From Neobacillus rhizosphaerae (lineage in GTDB: Bacteria; Bacillota; Bacilli; Bacillales; Cytobacillaceae): 52,914 bases of DNA. Shown here piece after piece: positions 1-7,834 of this stretch; position 1 is the stretch's first letter, and the number at the start of each line of letters is the position of its first letter. The stretch is taken from positions 1 to 52,914 of the forward strand of contig NZ_CALBWS010000039.1 of NCBI RefSeq assembly GCF_937468385.1. Reading direction: 5' to 3'. A model generated the notes under the pieces. That model worked only from the letters and a program-made list of their open reading frames with translations. It made no database searches and had not been told where the DNA came from. The translations under genes and the position numbers were made by a program.

Positions 1-85
<85 letters not shown>

Positions 86-91
86 ATGTGT

Positions 92-124
92 AAAGGACAA
101 TCCGAGAGGATTGTCCTTTTTTTC
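92..124 (+). terminator. Intrinsic terminator of the rRNA operon
   Basis: A perfect 12-bp stem (92-103 with 108-119) closes a GAGA tetraloop and runs into a T tract. It lies just behind the 5S gene and should end the upstream rRNA operon. Confidence 0.95.
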
Positions 125-263
125 TTTTTTGCTGTAAGAAAATATTACAAAACAAAAAAAGTACGAATTGTTTTGAAAGAATTCACTTATAGACATACAA
201 CCAATAGCTAACTGCAACATAATATATTACAGGATGGGATTGGGAAAGAGTATTCGAAAAATT

Positions 264-292
264 GTATACAAATTGGAGTTTGAGGGCAGAAT
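264..292 (+). promoter_or_regulatory. Sigma-F promoter of csfB
   Basis: GTATA (264-268), a 15-base spacer, then GGGCAGAAT (284-292) match the sigma-F consensus GYATA-N15-GGnnAnAnT at every fixed position. csfB is known as a forespore gene transcribed by sigma-F in B. subtilis. Transcription would start near 298-300, so the ATG at 299 cannot be the start codon and the TTG at 314 is preferred. Confidence 0.85.
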
Positions 293-313
293 GGGTGTAT
301 GGAGGTGGAGGAA

Positions 314-517
314 TTGAGTTCATTTTTAGCCCATAATCATTATGAAGAAACGTGCGTTATTTGTGAAAATTTAAAACCGAAAGGCATACATCTATATACT
401 TCTTTTATTTGTACAGAATGTGAAAATGATTTAATTCAAACAGATACAAACAATCCAAAATATAAATACTTCCTGAAACAGCTGAAAAAAATTACAACCC
501 CAGAAATTTTTTCGTAA
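314..517 (+). CDS. csfB: Sigma-G/sigma-E inhibitor Gin (CsfB)
   Basis: This small zinc-binding anti-sigma factor (67 residues from the TTG) keeps sigma-G inactive in the early forespore and blocks stray sigma-E activity. Two CxxC pairs are visible, CVIC and CTEC, separated by a GIHLYTSF segment, and the C-terminal PKYKYFLKQLKKITTP block is family-typical. Start choice: ATG 299 sits at the predicted transcription start. TTG 314 has GGAGG (301-305) eight bases upstream and gives a length close to the 64 residues of B. subtilis Gin. It stands alone between the rRNA operon and yaaO. B. subtilis has xpaC-yaaN behind csfB; these are absent here. Confidence 0.88.
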   Translation: MSSFLAHNHYEETCVICENLKPKGIHLYTSFICTECENDLIQTDTNNPKYKYFLKQLKKITTPEIFS

Positions 518-518
518 C

Positions 519-545
519 AAAGCCCATAATGGGCTTTATTTTTTT
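519..545 (+). terminator. Terminator of csfB
   Basis: The stem AAAGCCC / GGGCTTT with a five-base loop is followed by a T run, directly after the csfB stop codon. Confidence 0.9.
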
Positions 546-602
546 GCTATGATAGGGGATTTCATTTAAAATTAATAAGACTCTTAGAAGGAAGTATCGA
601 AA

Positions 603-2042
603 ATGAATACTCAATTGGAAACACCCTTATATCAAGCTTTAATGGAACATGTAAACAAGAATCCAATTTCCTTTCATGTTCCTGGACATAAAAATGGCTC
701 AATAAATCAGCCTCAAGCAAATACTTATTTCAAGCAAATTTTACAAATTGATGCAACGGAGCTAACAGGTTTAGATGATTTGCATTCACCCAACGGGGCA
801 ATATTGAAAGCTGAAAGGCTTTTAGAACAATTATTTCAATCTAATAATAGTTTTTTTCTTGTCAATGGTTCAACTATAGGAAACCTGGCCATGATCATGG
901 CGACCTGTGAGGAAAATAATATTGTCCTTGTTCAAAGGAATTGTCATAAATCAGTCTTAAATGCCCTTAGATTAGCTAAAGCAAAACCTGTTTTTATAGA
1001 GCCGGGATATAATCAGGATTGGAAAGTAGCCGGAGGCATCAACATTGAAACAGTCAAGGAAGCGCTTTTCCTTTATCCGGATGCAAAAGCTATTATTTTG
1101 ACCTATCCTAACTACTATGGAATGGTTTATGATTTAAAAGGTATCATTAAGGAGGCTCATCTTCGTCATATCCCAGTACTAATTGATGAGGCACATGGAC
1201 CGCATTTTATTGTCGGTGATCCTTTTCCAGCTTCAGCCACCCAAATGGGCGCAGATATCGTTGTTCAGTCCGCCCATAAGACACTCCCGGCGATGACAAT
1301 GGGCTCTTTTTTACATGTTAACAGCGAGTTAATTAATGTAAATAGGGTAAAGGAATTTCTAGGAATGCTTCAATCCAGCAGCCCTTCTTATCCCATTATG
1401 GCGTCATTGGACATAGCAAGGAATTACTTAGCTACATATGACAGTGGGGATTTATCCTTTTTTTTGACTAAAACCAGGCGCTTTAGGGAGGAATTAAGTA
1501 AAATTCCAACTATTAAAGTGTTAGATTTTCCAAATAATCAAGGAGATCCTTTGAAAATTACTATTCAATCTAGATGTGGATTAAGTGGCTTTGATCTGCA
1601 AAATAGATTGGAAGAGGTATCCATCTATCCAGAATTGGCAGATCCATATAATGTGCTTTTGATTCTTCCCTTATTAAAAGAGGGGCAGAGTTACCCCTTT
1701 GAAGAAGCTGCTGCCAAAATAAACAAGGCTCTTCTAGGTTTCCCTATTCAGGAATTGAAGGAAGAATTTCATATTGACAATCAAAAAATATCTGAGTTAG
1801 CTATTCCCTTTAAAGAAATGGATAGGTTTACCGAGAAATCAGTCCTAATTGCAGGTGCATTAGACCAGGTTTGTGCGGAAACGATTATCCCCTACCCACC
1901 AGGAATTCCACTGCTTTTAAGGGGTGAAACCATAACATTAGACAAGCTCCATCTGCTAAATCAATTCATTGAATCCGGAGCAAGGTTTCAAGGGGGCTCC
2001 TCGTTAAAAAATGGCTTACTAAAGGTTTTTAGTACATCTTAA
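603..2042 (+). CDS. yaaO: Aminotransferase-fold Orn/Lys/Arg decarboxylase, YaaO
   Basis: A PLP-dependent basic amino acid decarboxylase of the Orn/Lys/Arg class (fold type I), 479 residues, close to the 480 of B. subtilis YaaO. The N-terminal FHVPGHKNG motif is diagnostic of the family. The cofactor lysine is K226 in SAHKTLPAM, and DEAHGPHF upstream supplies the PLP-nitrogen aspartate. It probably makes cadaverine, putrescine or agmatine; the substrate cannot be fixed from sequence. Start ATG 603 has AAGGAAG eight bases upstream. It lies 27 bases before tmk and may share its transcript, as in B. subtilis. Confidence 0.9.
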   Translation: MNTQLETPLYQALMEHVNKNPISFHVPGHKNGSINQPQANTYFKQILQIDATELTGLDDLHSPNGAILKAERLLEQLFQSNNSFFLVNGSTIGNLAMIMATCEENNIVLVQRNCHKSVLNALRLAKAKPVFIEPGYNQDWKVAGGINIETVKEALFLYPDAKAIILTYPNYYGMVYDLKGIIKEAHLRHIPVLIDEAHGPHFIVGDPFPASATQMGADIVVQSAHKTLPAMTMGSFLHVNSELINVNRVKEFLGMLQSSSPSYPIMASLDIARNYLATYDSGDLSFFLTKTRRFREELSKIPTIKVLDFPNNQGDPLKITIQSRCGLSGFDLQNRLEEVSIYPELADPYNVLLILPLLKEGQSYPFEEAAAKINKALLGFPIQELKEEFHIDNQKISELAIPFKEMDRFTEKSVLIAGALDQVCAETIIPYPPGIPLLLRGETITLDKLHLLNQFIESGARFQGGSSLKNGLLKVFSTS

Positions 2043-2069
2043 GTAGAAACAGTTGGAGGTTTTATTTCG

Positions 2070-2705
2070 ATGAAGAACGGAACATTTATCACTTTTGAAG
2101 GGCCGGATGGTGCGGGAAAGACGACCATAATCAACATGGTGGCTGATCGGCTTACTAACGTCCTAGTCACTAGGGAGCCAGGCGGCATTGATATCGCCGA
2201 GCAAATAAGAAGAGTAATATTGGCTAAAGAGAACACGGCAATGGATCCACGAACGGAAGCATTACTCTATGCTGCAGCACGAAGACAGCATTTGATGGAA
2301 AAAGTGAAGCCTGCGTTAGCAGCGGGAAAAGTCGTTCTCTGCGACCGATTTGTTGACAGCTCGCTTGCCTATCAGGGCTATGCACGAGGATTGGGAATAG
2401 ATGAGGTATGGAAGATTAATCAATTTGCTATTGAAAAAATGATGCCCGAGTTAACCATCTATTTTGATATTGAACCAGAGTTAGGATTAAAGCGGATTAA
2501 CAAAAATAAAGGAAGAGAGATTAACCGGCTGGATTTAGAAAATCTTGAATTCCATCACAAGGTTAGACAAGGGTATCAGCAATTGATGGAACGTTTTCCA
2601 ACTAGAATCGTTGCTATCGATGCTTCAGGTTCGGTGGCTGAGGTATTTAAGCAAACCATCGAGCTTGTCGAAGCCAATTTAGCGGATAAAAAGCCTTCAC
2701 TGTAA
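2070..2705 (+). CDS. tmk: Thymidylate kinase
   Basis: Phosphorylates dTMP to dTDP with ATP, an essential step of DNA precursor synthesis. 211 residues, normal for the family. P-loop GPDGAGKT is at residues 11-18, the DR(F) nucleotide-binding motif is in VVLCDRFVDSS, and the LID-like stretch GREINRLD follows. Start ATG 2070 has TTGGAGG upstream. It opens the conserved cluster tmk-darA-holB-ricT-yabA that links dTTP supply with the clamp loader. A terminator overlaps its stop codon and a family A repeat separates it from darA. Confidence 0.97.
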   Translation: MKNGTFITFEGPDGAGKTTIINMVADRLTNVLVTREPGGIDIAEQIRRVILAKENTAMDPRTEALLYAAARRQHLMEKVKPALAAGKVVLCDRFVDSSLAYQGYARGLGIDEVWKINQFAIEKMMPELTIYFDIEPELGLKRINKNKGREINRLDLENLEFHHKVRQGYQQLMERFPTRIVAIDASGSVAEVFKQTIELVEANLADKKPSL

Positions 2706-2718
2706 GGCTTTTTTTTTG
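2688..2718 (+). terminator. Terminator overlapping the tmk stop codon
   Basis: The stem AAAAAGCCTT / AAGGCTTTTT (2688-2697 with 2704-2713) is followed by more Ts. The stop codon TAA (2703-2705) lies at the loop/right arm, so the end of tmk is part of the hairpin. Confidence 0.85.
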
Positions 2719-2726
2719 AAAGATAT

Positions 2727-2903
2727 GAAAGTATAAAATTTTGACTTCGAGAACTGTCCAGCCCCAGCTCCCAGCGGCTAATGTACTGGCGCTTCTCCCT
2801 ACGATAAGTGAACTTCGGTTCACCTAACGCTCACCGTGTTTCCAATACTAACTCGAAACGCACCAGACCATACGCCGCGCAAAGGAAGCTTCCGCTTTTC
2901 TTA
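2727..2903 (+). repeat. Family A intergenic repeat, long form (copy A1)
   Basis: Starts with GAAAGTATAAAATTTTGAC, continues CTTCGAGAACTGTCCAGC, and ends with CCGCTTTTCTTA. It carries the internal module CCCTACGATAAGT ... CACCGTGTTTCC ... CCATACGCCGC also seen in copies A2, A9 and A11. It fills nearly the whole 300-base gap between tmk and darA. An open frame at 2808-3002 inside it is not a gene. Confidence 0.85.
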
Positions 2904-2975
2904 ATAGTAAGAAACGTATTATATGAAATTAATAAGTCTTTCAGTCCTATTACAAATGTAAGAAGGGCGATAACC

Positions 2976-2984
2976 TGTTATAAT
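2976..2984 (+). promoter_or_regulatory. Possible extended -10 promoter of darA
   Basis: TATAAT at 2979-2984 is preceded by TGT, an extended -10 (TGn). No convincing -35 hexamer is seen at 17-18 bases. It lies about 48 bases before darA, behind the tmk terminator and repeat A1, so a local promoter is expected. Confidence 0.5.
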
Positions 2985-3031
2985 ATAGGAAGAGGTAACT
3001 AGAGTCGGAAAATTGGAGAGTGGGTGGTTTG

Positions 3032-3361
3032 ATGAAACTCATCATAGCAGTTGTTCAAGATCAGGATAGTAATCGTTTATCAAAGGCGTTAGTAGAGAAT
3101 AATTTTAGGGCGACAAAATTAGCGAGTACAGGTGGGTTTTTGAAATCGGGGAACACCACCTTTATGATTGGAACTGAGGATATTCGCGTTGATCGAGCTC
3201 TTCAAATTATTAAGGATAACTGCAGGTCTAGGGATCAGCTGGTTTCACCGGTTTCTCCAATGGGGGGGAATGCAGACGCCTATGTACCATATCCTGTTGA
3301 AGTTGAGGTTGGCGGGGCAACAGTTTTCGTCCTTCCTATCGAGCAATACTTGCAATTTTAA
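3032..3361 (+). CDS. darA: Cyclic di-AMP receptor DarA (PII-like)
   Basis: A small PII-like trimeric protein that binds the second messenger c-di-AMP; its downstream partner is not established by sequence. 109 residues, identical in length to B. subtilis DarA (YaaQ). Family blocks QDQDSNRL, TGGFLKSGNTTFMIG and PYPVEVEVGGATVFVLP are intact. The longer frame from GTG 3020 was rejected because MKLIIAVVQDQDS is the conserved N-terminus; GGAGAG and GGTGG precede ATG 3032. In B. subtilis yaaR lies between this gene and holB; here holB follows after 33 bases. Confidence 0.95.
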   Translation: MKLIIAVVQDQDSNRLSKALVENNFRATKLASTGGFLKSGNTTFMIGTEDIRVDRALQIIKDNCRSRDQLVSPVSPMGGNADAYVPYPVEVEVGGATVFVLPIEQYLQF

Positions 3362-3394
3362 TGTACCTGTCGGTTTATTTTATAAAGTAAGCGA

Positions 3395-4411
3395 GTGATT
3401 AGCTTGGTAAAAACATGGGATCAACTAGAAGAATTGCAGCCAGCCATACTCCGAATGATAAAAAACAGCATAGTGAAAAATCGAGTAGCCCATGCATACC
3501 TTTTTGAAGGCATGAGAGGGACAGGGAAAAGGGAGATAGGATTATTACTCACGAAGGCTCTTTTTTGTGAATCGATTATTGATGGCTTTAAACCTTGTGA
3601 GGATTGTCATAATTGCCGCCGCGTTAATAGCGGAAATCATCCTGATGTTCATATTGTTGAACCGGATGGGTTATCAATCAAAGTAGACCAAATAAGAAAC
3701 CTACAAGCTGAGTTTTCGAAAAAGGGAGTAGAATCGTTAAAAAAAGTTTACCTGATATCCGGTGCAGATAAAATGAGTGTGAGTGCCTCCAATAGTTTGC
3801 TTAAGTTTCTTGAGGAACCGAGTGCAGAAACGGTGGCTTTTTTATTAACCGAACAGCCGCAGCAAATGTTGCCTACTATTTTATCGAGGTGCCAAATTTT
3901 AGCATTTCATCCATTATCGCCTCAAGCTATGATTAAACAGCTAGTGGAAAACGGCGTTGAATCAGTAAAGGCTCCATTACTTGCTCAGCTAACTAATAAT
4001 CTCGATGAGGCACTGAAATTAAATGTCGATGAATGGTTTGCACAAGCTCAAAAAATAGTGTTAAAATTATATGAGGTGTTGGAGAAAAATTCTTTGGAGG
4101 CACTGGTAACACTTCAAAGTGAATGGTTTCAACATTTTAAAGAGAAAGAACAGATTCATCGTGGTTTAGATCTTTTACTTCTTATTTTTAAGGATTTATT
4201 ATATATACATTTAGATAAGCAGGAGCAAATTGTTTTTAAAGGAGAAAATGAACGGTTAAAACAATTCGCATTAAAAACTTCTGTACGGCGCTTATCGATT
4301 CAAATGTCAGCTATTCTTGGAGCAAAACGGAAGCTCGAGAAGAATATGAATCCTCAGCTGATGATGGAACAACTTGTGTTAAAATTGCAGGAGGGATCTT
4401 CATTTGTATGA
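3395..4411 (+). CDS. holB: DNA polymerase III subunit delta'
   Basis: Clamp-loader subunit that helps open and load the DnaN sliding clamp. 338 residues from GTG 3395. A degenerate P-loop GMRGTGK spans residues 39-45, the zinc module has cysteines 58, 68, 71 and 74, and LLKFLEEPS and SRCQ are family motifs. The start is uncertain: GTG 3395 and TTG 3404 are both possible and neither has a strong ribosome-binding site, which may mean coupling to darA. It overlaps ricT by 8 bases. Confidence 0.95.
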   Translation: MISLVKTWDQLEELQPAILRMIKNSIVKNRVAHAYLFEGMRGTGKREIGLLLTKALFCESIIDGFKPCEDCHNCRRVNSGNHPDVHIVEPDGLSIKVDQIRNLQAEFSKKGVESLKKVYLISGADKMSVSASNSLLKFLEEPSAETVAFLLTEQPQQMLPTILSRCQILAFHPLSPQAMIKQLVENGVESVKAPLLAQLTNNLDEALKLNVDEWFAQAQKIVLKLYEVLEKNSLEALVTLQSEWFQHFKEKEQIHRGLDLLLLIFKDLLYIHLDKQEQIVFKGENERLKQFALKTSVRRLSIQMSAILGAKRKLEKNMNPQLMMEQLVLKLQEGSSFV

Positions 4412-5231
4412 TGTTGTAGGAGTACGCTTTAAAAAAGCGGGAAAAATCTATTATTTTGACCCTGGAGACCTCTCATTTGAAAAGGATGACTTCGTGATTG
4501 TTGAAACAGTCCGCGGAGTGGAATATGGTAGGGCGGTAATTGCCCGTAAACAGGTTGAGGAGCATGATGTTGTCCTTCCATTAAAAAAAGTGGTCAGACT
4601 TGCGGACCAAAAGGACCGTATGATTGTTGAGGAAAATAAGCAAGCTGCGCAGGAAGCATATGAGGTTTGTAATGAAAAAGTGACTGAGCATCAATTGGAT
4701 ATGAAGCTGGTTGATGTTGAATATACATTTGATCGAAACAAGATCATTTTCTACTTTACCGCAGATGGAAGAGTTGATTTCCGTGAGCTTGTGAAAGATT
4801 TAGCAGCAATTTTTCGGACACGGATTGAATTACGCCAGATAGGTGTCCGCGATGAAGCCAAGATGCTTGGCGGTATCGGCCCATGTGGCCGAATGCTGTG
4901 CTGTTCTACTTTTTTAGGGGATTTTGACCCTGTTTCCATTAAGATGGCGAAGGATCAAAATTTATCTTTAAATCCTACCAAAATATCTGGTTTATGTGGC
5001 AGACTGATGTGTTGTTTAAAATATGAAAATGATGAATATGAATCTGCGAAAGAGGCTCTGCCGGATATAGGGGAAATCATTGAAACACCGCAGGGTGCTG
5101 GGAAAGTAGTAGGATTAAATATATTAGAACGGGTACTTCAAGTGGAACTAAAGGAACAAGAACGGGTTCTGGAGTATACATTAGATGAAATCATTAAAGT
5201 AGGTGCCTTTTCTATACAATCCACAGATTAA
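4404..5231 (+). CDS. ricT: RicT (YaaT), PSP1-domain regulator of RNA maturation and phosphorelay
   Basis: A component of the RicA-RicF-RicT (Y-)complex. It supports RNase Y-dependent mRNA maturation and promotes Spo0A phosphorylation, competence and biofilm formation in B. subtilis. 275 residues from TTG 4404, with a GGAGGG site at 4390-4395; the N-terminus MYDVVGVRFKKAGKIYYFDP is the family's. Cysteine-rich PSP1 segments CGRMLCCSTF and CGRLMCCLKY probably contribute Fe-S ligands. It overlaps the end of holB, so translational coupling is likely. Confidence 0.94.
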   Translation: MYDVVGVRFKKAGKIYYFDPGDLSFEKDDFVIVETVRGVEYGRAVIARKQVEEHDVVLPLKKVVRLADQKDRMIVEENKQAAQEAYEVCNEKVTEHQLDMKLVDVEYTFDRNKIIFYFTADGRVDFRELVKDLAAIFRTRIELRQIGVRDEAKMLGGIGPCGRMLCCSTFLGDFDPVSIKMAKDQNLSLNPTKISGLCGRLMCCLKYENDEYESAKEALPDIGEIIETPQGAGKVVGLNILERVLQVELKEQERVLEYTLDEIIKVGAFSIQSTD

Positions 5232-5244
5232 TGAGGTGGAAGAC

Positions 5245-5616
5245 GTGGATAAAAAAGAAATATTTGAGTCGGTAAGTAATATGGAAACACAAATTGGCAG
5301 TCTATACCAGCAGCTTGGAGAATTAAAGCAGCATTTAGCCGAAATATTAGAAGAAAATCATTATTTAAAACTTGAGAATGAGCATCTAAGGCGCCGTTTA
5401 GATGTAACCACAGGAGAAGGAAAGAAAGAAACAGCTAATAAAAAGGGTACAACCCTTGCTGAGTCTCCTGGAATAAAGCCGTTTGATGTAGGGGAAGGAT
5501 ATGATAACCTCGCCCGTCTTTATCAAGAAGGGTTTCATATTTGCAATCTTCATTTCGGGAGCTTGCGGAAGGAAGGCGACTGTTTATTTTGTCTTTCTTT
5601 TCTTAATAAGAAATAA
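5245..5616 (+). CDS. yabA: Replication initiation control protein YabA
   Basis: Negative regulator of DnaA that bridges DnaA and the DnaN clamp to prevent over-initiation. 123 residues from GTG 5245 (GAGGTGG at 5234-5240). The N-terminal half is a leucine-rich coiled coil (about residues 1-60), then a low-complexity linker. The C-terminal zinc module is HICNLHFG ... GDCLFC. An in-frame start at 5203 inside ricT was rejected because the family begins MDKKE. The gene closes the tmk-yabA cluster and is followed by a clear terminator. Confidence 0.95.
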   Translation: MDKKEIFESVSNMETQIGSLYQQLGELKQHLAEILEENHYLKLENEHLRRRLDVTTGEGKKETANKKGTTLAESPGIKPFDVGEGYDNLARLYQEGFHICNLHFGSLRKEGDCLFCLSFLNKK

Positions 5617-5623
5617 CCTAGAG

Positions 5624-5650
5624 GAGGCTGAGAAAATCAGCCTCTCTTTT
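5624..5650 (+). terminator. Terminator of the darA-yabA operon
   Basis: The stem GAGGCTGA / TCAGCCTC is followed by TCTTTTCTT, just behind yabA. Confidence 0.9.
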
Positions 5651-5715
5651 CTTACAAACCGCAAACAGCGTTTCCAGCCGTTACTAACTTTGGAAATGCA
5701 TTAATTTAAAGCATT

Positions 5716-5841
5716 AACCTAACATAATTAGGTGGTGTGAGCAGAGCTTTAGTTTAATCTAATTCGGAGTGAAACTTGTTTATTTTTCACTTAGATCGGA
5801 TAAATTGAATCGTTTTTCGACGCTCCGCCCCTTTTCCATAC
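5716..5841 (-). repeat. Family B intergenic repeat (copy B1)
   Basis: Read on the minus strand it begins GTATGGAAAAGGGGCGGAGCG and ends CTCTGCTCACACCACC plus an ATGTTAGGTT tail. The same two ends, in the same order, bracket copy B2 at 23976-24102. GCGGAG pairs with CTCTGC to close the element, and an inner GTGAAA / TTTCAC stem is present. It fills the yabA-yabB gap. Confidence 0.75.
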
Positions 5842-5864
5842 ATAAGAAGATAGGATGAATTTAT

Positions 5865-6605
5865 GTGGTCAATTTGAAGGAAGATGAACGGTTGGATTAT
5901 TTACTTGCTGAAAATTTAAGGATTATTCAGAGTCCTTCTGTTTTTGCCTTTTCTCTTGATGCTGTTCTCTTGGCAAGGTTTGTTTATGTTCCCATTCAGA
6001 AAGGGAACTTACTGGACCTTTGCAGCGGGAATGGCGTGATTCCTTTATTTTTAAGCGCAAGGACAAAAGGACACATTACTGGTGTCGAAATACAGGAGCG
6101 CCTTTATGATATGGCGGTTAGAAGCATCCAGTATAATGGTCTGCAAAATCGCCTCCAGATGATTCATGGTGATATTAAGGACACGGCTCAGCGGTTAGGC
6201 TATGGAAAGTTCGATGTCGTAACCTGCAATCCGCCCTATTTTACGACACCGTCAACGGGAGAAGTCAACCCAAATGAACATCTGGCGATTGCTCGCCATG
6301 AAATTCTTTGTACCTTGGAAGACGCTATCAAAGCTTCAAGTGACCTTGTCAGACAAGGCGGGAAGGTGGCATTTGTCCACCGCCCGGGCAGGTTTTTGGA
6401 TATCATCACCTTGATGCGCCAATATAGACTTGAGCCAAAGCGGGTACAATTTGTTTACCCGAAAAAAGGCAAGGAAGCAAATACGCTATTAATTGAAGCG
6501 ATAAAGGATGGCAGCCCGGATCTTAAGATTCTTCCGCCAATCATTGTGTATAATGATAACGATGAATATACAAAAGAAATAAGAGCGATTTTATATGGAG
6601 AATAG
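5865..6605 (+). CDS. yabB: tRNA1(Val) (adenine37-N6)-methyltransferase family protein YabB
   Basis: A Rossmann-fold SAM-dependent N6-adenine methyltransferase of the TrmN6/YfiC type. 246 residues. The SAM-binding loop is LLDLCSGNGVIPLFL and the catalytic NPPY is in VTCNPPYFTTP. Start GTG 5865 gives the conserved MVNL..DERLDYLLAENL N-terminus; the upstream AGGA is only moderate. It is the first gene of yabB-yazA-rsmI, three RNA-related genes with overlapping ends. The tRNA target is inferred from the E. coli homologue. Confidence 0.88.
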   Translation: MVNLKEDERLDYLLAENLRIIQSPSVFAFSLDAVLLARFVYVPIQKGNLLDLCSGNGVIPLFLSARTKGHITGVEIQERLYDMAVRSIQYNGLQNRLQMIHGDIKDTAQRLGYGKFDVVTCNPPYFTTPSTGEVNPNEHLAIARHEILCTLEDAIKASSDLVRQGGKVAFVHRPGRFLDIITLMRQYRLEPKRVQFVYPKKGKEANTLLIEAIKDGSPDLKILPPIIVYNDNDEYTKEIRAILYGE

Positions 6606-6882
6606 CGATCACTACTTTTATGTATTAACCTGTGCAGATGACAGTCTTTATGGCGGCTATACCAATAATCTGGAACGTCGAATTAGGATGCATAATGAGG
6701 GGAAAGGGGCAAAATACACAAGAGGGCGGGGACCGGTCAAGCTGACCTACTATAAAGGCTATGAAAATAAAAGTGACGCCTTAAGGGCGGAATACCATTT
6801 TAAGAGTTTACCACGGAAGAAAAAGCTTGAGTTTTTATTAAGTGAAACGGGTGATGAAGATGTGGCAGCAGAAAAGCTTTGA
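6595..6882 (+). CDS. yazA: GIY-YIG nuclease-fold protein YazA
   Basis: A stand-alone GIY-YIG domain of 95 residues, UPF0213 type. The signature appears as YFYVLTCADDSLYGGYT, followed by NLERRIRMHN and a conserved YTRGRGPVKLTYY. The physiological substrate is unknown. It overlaps yabB by 11 bases and rsmI by 23 bases, so the three are co-translated. Confidence 0.9.
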   Translation: MENSDHYFYVLTCADDSLYGGYTNNLERRIRMHNEGKGAKYTRGRGPVKLTYYKGYENKSDALRAEYHFKSLPRKKKLEFLLSETGDEDVAAEKL

Positions 6883-7738
6883 GAACGAAGACCATAAAGG
6901 AATTCTTTACCTCGTTCCCACGCCGATTGGAAATCTGGAGGATATAAGCTTTCGGGCAATTAGAATCTTAAAAGAGGCGGACCTGATTGCCGCAGAAGAT
7001 ACACGGAATACGAAAAAGCTATGTAATTACTTTGAAATTGAAACCCCTATCGTCAGCTATCATGAGCACAATAAGGAATCAAGCGGGGAGAAACTTATTC
7101 ATAAGGTGAAGGATGGCTTTAAGGTTGCCCTTGTTAGCGATGCAGGCATGCCAGCCATCTCTGATCCGGGCTATGAGCTTGTGGTTGCTGCAATTGAAGA
7201 AAAAGTACCCGTTGTACCACTGCCTGGGGCAAATGCGGCCCTTACCTCATTAATTGCCTCAGGCTTGGCCTGTCAGCCCTTTTATTTTTATGGGTTTTTA
7301 AATCGCAGCAAAAAGGATAAACGGGCGGAGTTAGAGGCTTTAAAGTGGAAAACGGCGACCATCATCTTTTATGAGTCTCCACATCGCCTTAAGGAAACAT
7401 TGGCAGTCATGCAAGATGTTCTCGGAAATAGAAAGATTGCTTTATGCAGAGAGTTAACGAAAAAATATGAGGAATTTATTAGAGGAACCATTGAAGAAGT
7501 AATGGTCTGGGCTCATCAGGATGAAATTCGCGGTGAGTTTTGTATCATTATCGAAGGAACGAATGAGAAGCAGGAGGAAGAGCCTAGCTGGTGGAATCAT
7601 TTATCACTTGAGGAGCATGTAAATCACTATATCTCTGATCAAAAGATTACTTCTAAAGAAGCCATTAAACTAACAGCAAAAGACAGAGGCCTCAATAAAA
7701 GAGAGGTATACCAGGCCTATCATGTCGAAAATGAATAG
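6860..7738 (+). CDS. rsmI: 16S rRNA (cytidine1402-2'-O)-methyltransferase
   Basis: Methylates the ribose of C1402 in 16S rRNA, in the decoding centre. 292 residues from ATG 6860, the same length as B. subtilis YabC. SAM-binding TP-methylase motifs are LVPTPIGNLED, AAEDTRNTKKL, VSDAGMPAISDPG and LPGANAALTSL. In-frame starts at 6842 and 6851 lie inside yazA and do not extend the conserved region. It is the last gene of the yabB operon, followed by a strong terminator facing abrB. Confidence 0.95.
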   Translation: MWQQKSFENEDHKGILYLVPTPIGNLEDISFRAIRILKEADLIAAEDTRNTKKLCNYFEIETPIVSYHEHNKESSGEKLIHKVKDGFKVALVSDAGMPAISDPGYELVVAAIEEKVPVVPLPGANAALTSLIASGLACQPFYFYGFLNRSKKDKRAELEALKWKTATIIFYESPHRLKETLAVMQDVLGNRKIALCRELTKKYEEFIRGTIEEVMVWAHQDEIRGEFCIIIEGTNEKQEEEPSWWNHLSLEEHVNHYISDQKITSKEAIKLTAKDRGLNKREVYQAYHVENE

Positions 7739-7740
7739 TA

Positions 7741-7778
7741 AGAAATAATCCAGCACTTAAAAGTGCTGGATTATTTCT
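7741..7778. terminator. Large palindromic terminator between rsmI and abrB
   Basis: An 18-bp perfect inverted repeat (7741-7758 with 7761-7778) with only two central bases. The right arm ends ATTATTTCTTA. It lies between convergent genes and could serve both strands, although the T run is better for rsmI. Confidence 0.85.
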
Positions 7779-7808
7779 TACTATCAGACTTAAAATCATT
7801 GAACTTTG

Positions 7809-7831
7809 AAAAAGTACGAGTGCGCTTTTTT
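7809..7831 (-). terminator. Probable terminator of abrB
   Basis: On the minus strand AAAAAGCGC and GTACTTTTT form a short imperfect stem ending in a U run, just past the abrB stop. One mismatch weakens the stem. Confidence 0.6.
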
Positions 7832-7834
7832 TTA

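Noticed and set aside
2808..3002. 64-codon open frame between tmk and darA
   Set aside because: It lies inside repeat A1 and shows no protein family features or ribosome-binding site.
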